A DNA stretch of 13,143 bases from an archaeon (lineage in GTDB: Archaea; EX4484-52; B79-G9): assembly GCA_030630425.1 (NCBI GenBank), contig DAOVNB010000008.1:1-13143 (forward strand). Direction: 5' to 3'. Shown one piece after another: positions 7,485-13,143 of this stretch. The first letter of the stretch is position 1. Every line of letters starts with the position of its first letter. A model generated the notes under the pieces. The model was given only the letters and a program-made list of their open reading frames with translations. It ran no database searches and had not been told where the DNA came from. The position numbers were made by a program, and so were the translations under genes.

Positions 7485-8342
7485 CTACCCATATATTGGA
7501 GACTCGCCGTCTATTTTTGCCTTGTTAATCCAGCGAGCAACATCCTTATTTTTAACGATAATGTTTTTAATTGTTTCGTCATCCAATGAATATTTATTTA
7601 ATAACTCAGTATATTTGTCTTTCACCATCAGATAAAGTTCTTTTTCTCCAATTGTGTTTGAATCAAGTACTTTCAACCGTATGTTTTTACAGCTATCTTC
7701 ATCTATGATCTTTCCTGAATTTTTGTATATGCAAGAATCAAGTGTGTTAGCCGCCTCATCAGAAACATCCGTTGTCTTTAACACATATCGTAAAACAAAA
7801 GAGTCTACTTCACGATTATCATGTCTTGCGAAGTGAAGACATCCCTGCAGGGGCAACAAATTCTCGGTTTTTATGGCATTTCCATCCTTAAAAAGATAAA
7901 CGGTTTCTACAATATTTCCTATGCTTTTGCATCTGATATTGTCTTGAGATCCCTGGACTGATGCCTTTGCAGCAGTATCCACATAATCAATGAGTTGACC
8001 TTCGTATTCTTTTATTGAAGCATATGCATCTAAAAGTTCACTTAGGCCTTTTTTTGAGGCATTTTTAAATTTCTCGCTTATTTTTTCTTTGTATATGTTT
8101 TTGTTTTTGTATGTAAGATCATAAAGAGCAACCATAAGAATAGAATTAACGGCTTTTTGTGTTTTAACTGAGTCTTCTTCTACAGCATTTATATTTTCAT
8201 AAATAGGTTGTATTGGTTTACTGTTTTGAAATAATTCAAACCAGTTTACAAAATTCTCGTCTTTAAAAAGATCTTTTTCTTCTAAAACCGGTGCAGTACC
8301 ATAACCGCTATTTATCAGAATCATAATAACCCCTATTACCAT
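7485..8342 (-). CDS. Hypothetical protein with hydrophobic N-terminus and four cysteines
   Basis: A 285-residue protein from ATG 8342; an in-frame TTG at 8357 would add five residues and lengthen the hydrophobic stretch. The N-terminus (VIGVIMILI) may be a short signal or anchor, after which the chain is hydrophilic and mostly helical, rich in Lys, Glu and Asn. It has four cysteines (138, 168, 204, 218), an even number consistent with disulfides in an exported protein. One lies in a CLHFARH motif (Cys168, His170, His174) that could bind a metal. I recognise no family. TTTATAAA at 8360-8367 lies so close upstream that the message would have little or no leader. It heads a two-gene unit with the 135-residue protein and is divergent from the HAD phosphatase. 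Confidence 0.75.
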   Translation of the reverse strand: MVIGVIMILINSGYGTAPVLEEKDLFKDENFVNWFELFQNSKPIQPIYENINAVEEDSVKTQKAVNSILMVALYDLTYKNKNIYKEKISEKFKNASKKGLSELLDAYASIKEYEGQLIDYVDTAAKASVQGSQDNIRCKSIGNIVETVYLFKDGNAIKTENLLPLQGCLHFARHDNREVDSFVLRYVLKTTDVSDEAANTLDSCIYKNSGKIIDEDSCKNIRLKVLDSNTIGEKELYLMVKDKYTELLNKYSLDDETIKNIIVKNKDVARWINKAKIDGESPIYG

Positions 8343-8359
8343 TACATAGTAACACAACC

Positions 8360-8367
8360 TTTATAAA
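8360..8367 (-). promoter_or_regulatory. TATA box of orphan gene pair
   Basis: TTTATAAA centred about 22 bases before the ATG at 8342. The spacing implies a leaderless or very short-leader transcript, or initiation at the next ATG (8324). Confidence 0.45.
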
Positions 8368-8410
8368 TCTAATTCTTAGTGTTACGGAACCAATATTATA
8401 GAACAATAAC

Positions 8411-8418
8411 AATTTAAG
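8411..8418 (+). promoter_or_regulatory. TATA-like element of HAD phosphatase gene
   Basis: AATTTAAG is centred about 27 bases before the ATG at 8441, the spacing expected for a leaderless archaeal message. An alternative, AATATTATAG near 8392-8401, would give a leader of about 18 bases. Confidence 0.4.
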
Positions 8419-8440
8419 CTTTCCGAATACAATACAGGCT

Positions 8441-9220
8441 ATGCTTATAAACTACAAGAACCTGAAAACATTCTTTTTTGACCTTGACGGGACAGTATGG
8501 AACTGGAGAGATTTTAACCCCCAGATGAGGCACATAATTGAAAAATTGGAAAAAAAGCACAAAAAAGTATTTTTCATAACCAACAACACCATTCTCTCGC
8601 AAACAGGGTATGCGCGGAAATTTTCCAGAATGGGCCTGCAGATTGCAGAAGAACAGATAATAACCGCCGGTCTTGTTGCTGCAAAGTATTTTCAGGCCAA
8701 AGGCATTGATAGAGTATATGCGATTGGAGAGCAGGGGCTTGTTGAAGACTTAAGCGCGCACGGAATTACCGTAACAGATGCAGCAAGGGCGGTTCTTGTA
8801 TCTTATGACCGGAATTTCAACTACGCCAAGCTTAAAAACGCATACGACCTTATTAGAACTGGTGCAGAACTATACACAACCGGAAGAGAGACAAGCTGGA
8901 TTGTCGGAACTGAAAAATACCCCGCAGTTGGTCCGATTTTGGCAGCAGTTGAGGCTGCGACAAAAAAAGAAGCAATAAATTTGGGAAAGCCGTCTGCTAT
9001 AATGAAGCAAAGGATACTCGATGACATTTTTCTTTTCCCTGAAGACTGCATTCTTATAGGTGATGAGCTTTCTGATGTTGAATTCGGCTCATCGTGCGGT
9101 TTCAGGACTGCTGTTGTGCTTACAGGGATTGTGGATGACAATTCAGTAAAAGAAGCACAGGGAACACTAAAGCCGGACACAATACTTAGAGACATAAACG
9201 AGATTACGCGAAATCTTTGA
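8441..9220 (+). CDS. HAD-superfamily phosphatase, NagD/p-nitrophenylphosphatase-like (class IIA)
   Basis: A 259-residue protein, the normal size for this family. It has all four HAD motifs: I, DLDGT (Asp14 nucleophile, Asp16 acid/base); II, TNN (Thr47); III, Lys183 in GKPS; and IV, GDELSD (Asp208 and Asp212, Mg2+ ligands). A C2-type cap fits between motifs II and III (about residues 75-175). Family members dephosphorylate small metabolites such as phosphoglycolate, nucleotides or sugar phosphates; the substrate cannot be told from sequence. It probably acts in the cytoplasm, as there is no signal peptide. It lies 37 bases upstream of aRF1, but aRF1 has its own TATA box, so co-transcription is not required. 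Confidence 0.9.
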   Translation: MLINYKNLKTFFFDLDGTVWNWRDFNPQMRHIIEKLEKKHKKVFFITNNTILSQTGYARKFSRMGLQIAEEQIITAGLVAAKYFQAKGIDRVYAIGEQGLVEDLSAHGITVTDAARAVLVSYDRNFNYAKLKNAYDLIRTGAELYTTGRETSWIVGTEKYPAVGPILAAVEAATKKEAINLGKPSAIMKQRILDDIFLFPEDCILIGDELSDVEFGSSCGFRTAVVLTGIVDDNSVKEAQGTLKPDTILRDINEITRNL

Positions 9221-9224
9221 CAAA

Positions 9225-9232
9225 TTATATAA
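9225..9232 (+). promoter_or_regulatory. TATA box of aRF1 operon
   Basis: TTATATAA lies between the HAD stop and aRF1, centred about 29 bases before the GTG at 9258. No Shine-Dalgarno is seen, which supports a leaderless message starting at or close to that GTG. Confidence 0.45.
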
Positions 9233-9257
9233 TGTTTGTCTTGTTCTATTAAAACAG

Positions 9258-10475
9258 GTGTTATTATTTAATGAATTAAACCCAAAACAGTTAAAAACTC
9301 TTGTAACTAAGCTCTCTAAACTGAGGGGTCGACATACAGAGCTTGTAAGTGTTTACATCCCTTCAGGATACAATATAAACGAGATGAAAACACTAATCTC
9401 AAATGAACAGGGAACAGCAGTCAATATAAAATCCAAAGCAACAAGAAAAAATGTCATGTCTGCTTTAGAAAAAGTGGGACAGAAGCTTAAATTATACAAC
9501 CAGACCCCTAAAAACGGGCTTATTATTTTCTGCGGAAATGTTTCCGGAAAAGAAGGCGTGCAGGATATGAAGCTTTGGGAAATAGAACCACCGGAACCCA
9601 TAAGTATGCGGCTTTACAGGTGCGACCAGACATTCATAACAGACCCTCTAAAAGACCTTACCCGTGAAAAAGAAGTATACGGGCTTGTGACTATTGACAC
9701 TCAGGAAGCGGCAATCGCTGTTCTTCGGGGCAAATCAATTGAACTTATAAGGCATATGACCTCTCTTGTTCCCGGAAAAACCGGAAAGGGCGGACAGTCC
9801 GCAGCGAGATACGGCAGAGTGCGCCAGGGACTTTTGCTTACATTCAAAAAAGATGTCGGTGTTCTTGCAACAAAGTCTTTTGAAGAGGAAAAAGACCTTC
9901 TTGGCCTTATAATCGGGGGGCCAGGGCATGTAAAAGAGGAGTTCGCAGAAGGGGACTTTTTGTCAGAAGCTATGAAAAAGAAGATACTTGCAATAAAAGA
10001 TTTAGGCTATGCCGGTGTTGACGGCCTAAAAGAGCTAATTGATAGGGCAGAAGATGTTCTTGCGCAATCAGGGATTATGCGCGAAAAGCAGATTTTGGGC
10101 CGATTTTTCGAGAACCTTAAAAAAGAGACAGGGCTTGCATCATATGGCCTTATTGAAGTTAAAAAAGCGCTTGATTGTGGTGCTGTAGATACGCTGATTG
10201 TATCCGAACAAATACCTATGAGTGCATTTGATGTAATGTGCAGCAGCTGCGGCTATAAAGGCCAAAAAATAACAAGAAAAGAAAAAATACAAGAAAAGTG
10301 CCCGAAATGCGGGTCAACTATCAAAATTACTGAAAAAGACCTTTTTGATGCATTAGAACAGGTGTGCGAGACTACCAGCACAAAATTTGAGACAGTTTCT
10401 GCAGAAACACAGGAAGGCGCGCAGTTTTTGCAGTTGGGCGGAATTGGCGCCATATTAAGATATAAACTTGAATGA
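9258..10475 (+). CDS. prf1: Peptide chain release factor aRF1
   Basis: A 405-residue protein of the eRF1/aRF1 family, which recognises all three stop codons and triggers peptidyl-tRNA hydrolysis on the ribosome. Domain 1 has the NIKS motif (56-59, in TAVNIKSKATRKNV) and YxCxxxF (120-126, YRCDQTF), both used in stop-codon decoding. Domain 2 has the catalytic GGQ (178-180, in GKGGQSAARYGR). Domain 3, which in the family contacts the aRF3-like GTPase and ABCE1, follows. It contains a C-x2-C (328, 331) and C-x2-C (348, 351) zinc-knuckle minidomain. The start is GTG; the nearest ATG (Met43) would remove conserved domain 1 sequence. It is slightly shorter at the N-terminus than typical members. The stop overlaps the start of the downstream NYN gene by four bases. 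Confidence 0.97.
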   Translation: MLLFNELNPKQLKTLVTKLSKLRGRHTELVSVYIPSGYNINEMKTLISNEQGTAVNIKSKATRKNVMSALEKVGQKLKLYNQTPKNGLIIFCGNVSGKEGVQDMKLWEIEPPEPISMRLYRCDQTFITDPLKDLTREKEVYGLVTIDTQEAAIAVLRGKSIELIRHMTSLVPGKTGKGGQSAARYGRVRQGLLLTFKKDVGVLATKSFEEEKDLLGLIIGGPGHVKEEFAEGDFLSEAMKKKILAIKDLGYAGVDGLKELIDRAEDVLAQSGIMREKQILGRFFENLKKETGLASYGLIEVKKALDCGAVDTLIVSEQIPMSAFDVMCSSCGYKGQKITRKEKIQEKCPKCGSTIKITEKDLFDALEQVCETTSTKFETVSAETQEGAQFLQLGGIGAILRYKLE

Positions 10476-10987
10476 CAAAATATTTGTGTGATGATATGTC
10501 TTTTTTAAAAAAAATACGAAAAGAAAAAAACATAGCTGTTTTTGTTGACGGCCCTAATATGCTTAGAAAAGAATTTGACACTGATTTAGACAAAATAAGA
10601 AAAAAACTTGAAGAGCACGGCCGGGTTGCCCAAAGCATTGTTTTTCTGAACCAATACGCACCGAACAAACTTGTAGAAGCTGTCACAAACCAGGGATTTG
10701 AGCCCATAATCGGTATGGGTGGCACAAAAAACGACCAGACAGATGTTGATGTCTACATGTCTGTTGAGGCTATTGAAGCGGTGCACAACAAAAACATAGA
10801 TATAATCGCCATTGCAACAAGGGATGCTGATTTTCTGCCTGTGGTCCAGACCGCAAAAAGACACGGCAAGAAAGTCATAGTCGTAGGCCAGAATCCCGGG
10901 TTCTCAAAAGGCCTTCAAAGGGCGGCTGATTTTGTTATTGACATTACTAATGGGAATAATAGGCCTATTAACAGAAGACGAAGATAA
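10472..10987 (+). CDS. NYN/PIN-like putative ribonuclease (TIGR00288/LabA-like)
   Basis: A 171-residue protein, the size of archaeal TIGR00288-type NYN proteins. PIN-like acidic positions are visible: Asp26 in FVDGPN, Asp91 and Asp93 in TDVDVYMSVEAIE, and Asp118 and Asp120 in TRDADFLPVVQTAKRHGKKV. These would hold Mg2+ for RNA hydrolysis. The C-terminus INRRRR is strongly basic and could bind RNA. ATG at 10472 overlaps the aRF1 TGA (ATGA), so translation is probably coupled. An internal ATG at 10496 (MSFLKK) would also preserve the full fold, so the exact start is uncertain. The context with a release factor suggests an RNA-processing or ribosome-linked role, which is inference; the substrate is unknown. 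Confidence 0.88.
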   Translation: MTKYLCDDMSFLKKIRKEKNIAVFVDGPNMLRKEFDTDLDKIRKKLEEHGRVAQSIVFLNQYAPNKLVEAVTNQGFEPIIGMGGTKNDQTDVDVYMSVEAIEAVHNKNIDIIAIATRDADFLPVVQTAKRHGKKVIVVGQNPGFSKGLQRAADFVIDITNGNNRPINRRRR

Positions 10988-10994
10988 AATCCAA

Positions 10995-11003
10995 ATTTAA
11001 ATA
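10995..11003 (+). promoter_or_regulatory. TATA box of Nudix-fold gene, leaderless spacing
   Basis: ATTTAAATA is centred about 25 bases before the ATG at 11024, with no Shine-Dalgarno in between. This is the layout of a leaderless archaeal transcript. Confidence 0.5.
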
Positions 11004-11023
11004 TTCTTATTTAAGTATACTTT

Positions 11024-11551
11024 ATGGATTATACAGAAGTAGTTTGCGGTATTGTGTGGCATAATGGCAGAATATTATTTATGGAACGATTTAATCCTCC
11101 CTATGAAGGGGTGAATTGCTTTCCTGGCGGCAAGATTGAACCTGACCAGACACTAGAAAACGCATTAAACGACGAAATTCTGGATGAAACCCATCTTAAG
11201 ATAAACCGAGCAATATATTTGGGTTATGTAAAGGAAATAATTCAGGAACCGGAAGCCATATATAAAAATTTACTTCATTTTTATGCGGTAAACCCTATTG
11301 ATTTTGATTATGCTGCTAAAACAAGGGAAGGGACGAACAAGGCCATTTTGCTTACAGACCTAAAAAATCCGAAGTGTTGTTTAGGTGATACTGTTGCGCC
11401 TCTAGCTCTTCTAATTATTAACCGTATTCCTATAGATGCCTGGACTATTGATGACCTTACTGATGCATTAACAGACAGCACTGTTTTTGGTAATGAATAT
11501 AATTTTGTAAAATCCAATGGAAAATATATACAAACCGAATCTGTTCTTTAA
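11024..11551 (+). CDS. Nudix-fold hydrolase with degenerate Nudix box
   Basis: A 175-residue protein. The N-terminal strand VVCGIVWHNGRILFMERF and the segment FPGGKIEP (33-40) place it in the Nudix superfamily, which hydrolyses nucleoside diphosphates linked to another moiety. The box spans residues 36-58. Against G-x5-E-x7-R-E-U-x-E-E-x-G-U it keeps the first Gly, Glu51 of the RE pair and Glu55, but has Gln42 for the first Glu, Asp50 for Arg, Asp54 for Glu and His57 for Gly. The core metal-binding acids therefore survive in altered form (DEILDE instead of REUxEE). Activity is possible but not assured. The C-terminal third (about 115-175) is not typical of a minimal MutT domain. It follows the NYN gene by 36 bases with its own TATA box and converges on TatD. 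Confidence 0.85.
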   Translation: MDYTEVVCGIVWHNGRILFMERFNPPYEGVNCFPGGKIEPDQTLENALNDEILDETHLKINRAIYLGYVKEIIQEPEAIYKNLLHFYAVNPIDFDYAAKTREGTNKAILLTDLKNPKCCLGDTVAPLALLIINRIPIDAWTIDDLTDALTDSTVFGNEYNFVKSNGKYIQTESVL

Positions 11552-11561
11552 ACACAAATAA

Positions 11562-12320
11562 TTATATCCCAAAAATCTTTTTCGCATTGTTGAGCGTTGC
11601 CTCAAGGACTTCATCTTTTGTTATTTTTCTTATCTTGGCTATTTTTTCTGCAGCATATTCGGTGTTCCAGGGAACATTTCGTTTTCCGTCAAGCCAAAGA
11701 TATGGCGCATCTGTTTCAAGAAGCATCTTTTCAAGCGGGCAGTCGCGTGCAAGCTTTCGCGTAGATTTGGAGCGAAGTATTATGGTTGAAATTGAGATAT
11801 AGTAACCCAATTCAAGTGCTTTTTCCATTAACTCCAGATTTCCGGAAAAACAGTGCATGACAACTTTTTTCATTTTTTCTTTTTCAAGGATATCAAGAAC
11901 TTCAATTTCTGCATCCCATGAGTGTATGACAACCGGAAGATTGAGATTTTTTGAAAGATTTAAAAAACGAACAAACCGTTCCTTTTGCAAGTCCCTCATT
12001 TTTTCGTCTTTTTCCCAGTGAAAATCAAGACCAATTTCGCCTATGCCTACGAGGTTATCTTTATTTTCCTCAACAAATTTTAGCTCTTCTTGAAACTCTT
12101 TTTCACTCATTTTTTCGGCATCTATTGGATGTAGCCCGATTGTAGCATAGATATTTTTTGATTTTTTAGAAATATCTATTGCTTTTCTGTTCCATTCCTT
12201 ATTTGCGCCGGAAACAATAGTAAATGCCAAATTTTTTTCTGTTTCGTCGATGACTTCGTTCAGGTCGTCCTTGAACCTGTCATGCTGTAAGTGACAATGA
12301 GTATCCGTAAGTTTTGACAT
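11562..12320 (-). CDS. tatD: TatD family metal-dependent deoxyribonuclease
   Basis: A 252-residue protein, close to the usual length of about 260. It belongs to the amidohydrolase-like TIM-barrel TatD family, Mg2+-dependent DNases with 3'-5' exonuclease activity in characterised members. The full metal-ligand set is visible: His8 and His10 in DTHCH, Glu95 in GEIGLD, His133 in VIHSWD, His156 in HCFSG and Asp204 in ETDAPY. The ATG at 12320 is chosen over an upstream in-frame start at 12347 because MSKLTDTHCHL is the standard family start and TATA-like sequence overlaps the upstream extension. It is divergent from a membrane-protein gene and convergent with the Nudix gene, leaving only 10 bases between stops. 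Role: DNA repair or turnover. Confidence 0.95.
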   Translation of the reverse strand: MSKLTDTHCHLQHDRFKDDLNEVIDETEKNLAFTIVSGANKEWNRKAIDISKKSKNIYATIGLHPIDAEKMSEKEFQEELKFVEENKDNLVGIGEIGLDFHWEKDEKMRDLQKERFVRFLNLSKNLNLPVVIHSWDAEIEVLDILEKEKMKKVVMHCFSGNLELMEKALELGYYISISTIILRSKSTRKLARDCPLEKMLLETDAPYLWLDGKRNVPWNTEYAAEKIAKIRKITKDEVLEATLNNAKKIFGI

Positions 12321-12336
12321 TATAACTACCACAAAG

Positions 12337-12353
12337 TTTATATACATTTAAAG
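12337..12353. promoter_or_regulatory. Shared divergent promoter region, TatD and membrane paralog 1
   Basis: TTTATATA (plus, 12337-12344) is centred 40 bases before ATG 12381. It predicts initiation near 12367 and a leader of about 14 bases for the membrane protein. On the minus strand TTTAAATG (12352-12345) is centred about 28 bases before ATG 12320, consistent with a leaderless tatD message. The two overlapping elements share one 60-base intergenic region. Confidence 0.5.
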
Positions 12354-12380
12354 CATTTTAATAGTTTGAGATGCATTAAT

Positions 12381-12758
12381 ATGGGATTTAACAATGTAAA
12401 AATCACGGGTTTGTTTGTTTGGGCGATTTTGGGAATTGCTATGGGTGTTGCATTTGCAAACATAGGTGAATTTTTTTCAATTAACTATAAATATATGGCG
12501 CTTATTGTTGGGGGAATTTCTACAGGAATAGCTGTTATTCTTATGAAATACCGTGAGACTGACAGAAATCATTTCATAATGTCTGTATCGTTGATTCTTG
12601 TTTTATCCCTATTAACAACCTTGCCATTTTATGCCCTTATCTTCCCCCTACTTGCGCATTTAGGGCCTATTGTATTTGGTGCAACTGTAGGCATTTCTGC
12701 ATCTATATTGTTTCTTGTGCTTGTCAGAAACATAGAAGAACTTGAAATTGAAGAATGA
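12381..12758 (+). CDS. Four-helix membrane protein, tandem paralog 1
   Basis: A 125-residue protein with hydrophobic segments at about 10-29, 38-56, 66-90 and 94-115, predicting four membrane helices and an acidic tail (RNIEELEIEE). The ATG at 12381 is preferred over a TTG at 12366 because the downstream paralog starts at the equivalent MG. Residues 11-57 (LFVWAILGI, then NIGEFFSINYK, then GGISTGIAVILMK) align closely with the next gene, showing tandem duplication. There is no catalytic motif, and I do not recognise the family. A conserved F-F-S-[IL]-[ND]-Y-K loop between the first two helices is the most distinctive feature. Function unknown. Confidence 0.85.
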   Translation: MGFNNVKITGLFVWAILGIAMGVAFANIGEFFSINYKYMALIVGGISTGIAVILMKYRETDRNHFIMSVSLILVLSLLTTLPFYALIFPLLAHLGPIVFGATVGISASILFLVLVRNIEELEIEE

Positions 12759-12800
12759 ACCGCTAGCAACAAAGACAAAAGATAATTTTAACGCAAAAAA

Positions 12801-12825
12801 ATATATATATATATATATATATATA
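12801..12825. repeat. AT dinucleotide repeat at the promoter position of paralog 2
   Basis: Twenty-five bases of uninterrupted alternating AT, preceded by a run of A. It ends 30 bases before the ATG at 12855, which is where a TATA box for a leaderless or short-leader message would lie. Confidence 0.9.
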
Positions 12826-12854
12826 CTCAAAAGAAAATAGTTTAATTGTGTTTT

Positions 12855-13143
12855 ATGGGTAACTTCAATTTTAATATCTGGGGTGTGTTCCTGTGGGCAA
12901 TATTGGGGATTCTTGTAAGCATTAGCTTTCTAAATATTGCTGATTTTTTTTCATTGGATTACAAGCAGGCAATAATTCTTCTAGGCGGTTTTTCAACAGG
13001 GTTGGCAGTTATTCTTATGAAGCTTAGAAACAACAACAAAAAATTATTTTTAGGGGCCATCACAATTATTATTATTTGTGCTATCCCTATAATCGGATTT
13101 TATGTGTCTCGAATAACACAAAACATATCGCTTGGGTTTGATA
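12855..13143 (+). CDS. Membrane protein, tandem paralog 2 (3' end off window)
   Basis: The ATG at 12855 opens a frame of 96 residues with no stop before the window edge. It aligns with the preceding gene: shared WAILGI, NI-x-[ED]-FFS-[IL]-[ND]-YK, GG-[IF]-STG-[IL]-AVILMK, then diverges after about residue 60. Hydrophobic segments at about 9-27, 38-56 and 64-82 predict at least three helices; a fourth probably lies beyond the edge. There is no clear Shine-Dalgarno in TTTAATTGTGTTTT, so the message may be leaderless, driven from the AT repeat upstream. Function unknown. Confidence 0.85.
   Translation, partial: MGNFNFNIWGVFLWAILGILVSISFLNIADFFSLDYKQAIILLGGFSTGLAVILMKLRNNNKKLFLGAITIIIICAIPIIGFYVSRITQNISLGFD

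Noticed and set aside
12366-12380. TTG start adding five residues to membrane paralog 1
   Set aside because: The tandem paralog begins at the MG that corresponds to ATG 12381, and the TTG lies at the predicted transcription start.
1-13143. CRISPR array, transposase, integrase or rRNA
   Set aside because: No regularly spaced direct repeats, recognisable recombinase motifs or rRNA sequence were seen on either strand.

Overview
This looks like a chromosomal window from an archaeon. It carries archaeal/eukaryotic-type translation factors (aIF5B and an NIKS/GGQ-type aRF1), a TIGR00288-like NYN protein, and TATA boxes sitting about 25-30 bases upstream of start codons, several of them apparently leaderless. 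The AT-rich, compact gene layout and the giant sequon-rich surface protein would fit a DPANN lineage or a small-genome euryarchaeote. That placement is inference, and the sequence does not fix the lineage.

Layout from left to right. Positions 1-4103 (minus) hold the first 1367 residues of a very large secreted surface protein built from repeated beta-sandwich modules; its end lies off the window. It is preceded by, and overlaps by ATGA, a 91-residue winged-helix protein (4375-4100), so the two form an operon behind a TATA box near 4452-4459. The next 360 bases have no gene. They hold a promoter, an inverted repeat that could be an operator, a stem-loop and an unusual 163-base cluster of hairpins inside imperfect terminal inverted repeats. 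aIF5B (minus, 6511-4736) follows. Divergent from it is a small three-helix membrane protein (plus, 6694-6972) with a strong ribosome-binding site. A hairpin terminator that looks bidirectional separates it from two unrecognised minus-strand genes (8342-7485 and 7450-7043).

The plus-strand block 8441-11551 holds a NagD-like HAD phosphatase, aRF1, an NYN/PIN-like putative ribonuclease whose first ATG overlaps the aRF1 stop, and a Nudix-fold protein with a degenerate Nudix box. TatD (minus, 12320-11562) converges on the Nudix gene with a 10-base gap. The right edge has two tandem paralogous multi-pass membrane proteins (12381-12758 and 12855 onward). The second sits behind a 25-base AT dinucleotide run where its TATA box should be.

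The conserved genes are translation, RNA/DNA and metabolite housekeeping. The accessory interest lies in the regulator/surface-protein operon, the hairpin cluster, the orphan gene pair, the aRF1-nuclease coupling and the tandem membrane paralogs. No rRNA, tRNA, CRISPR array or transposase was seen.
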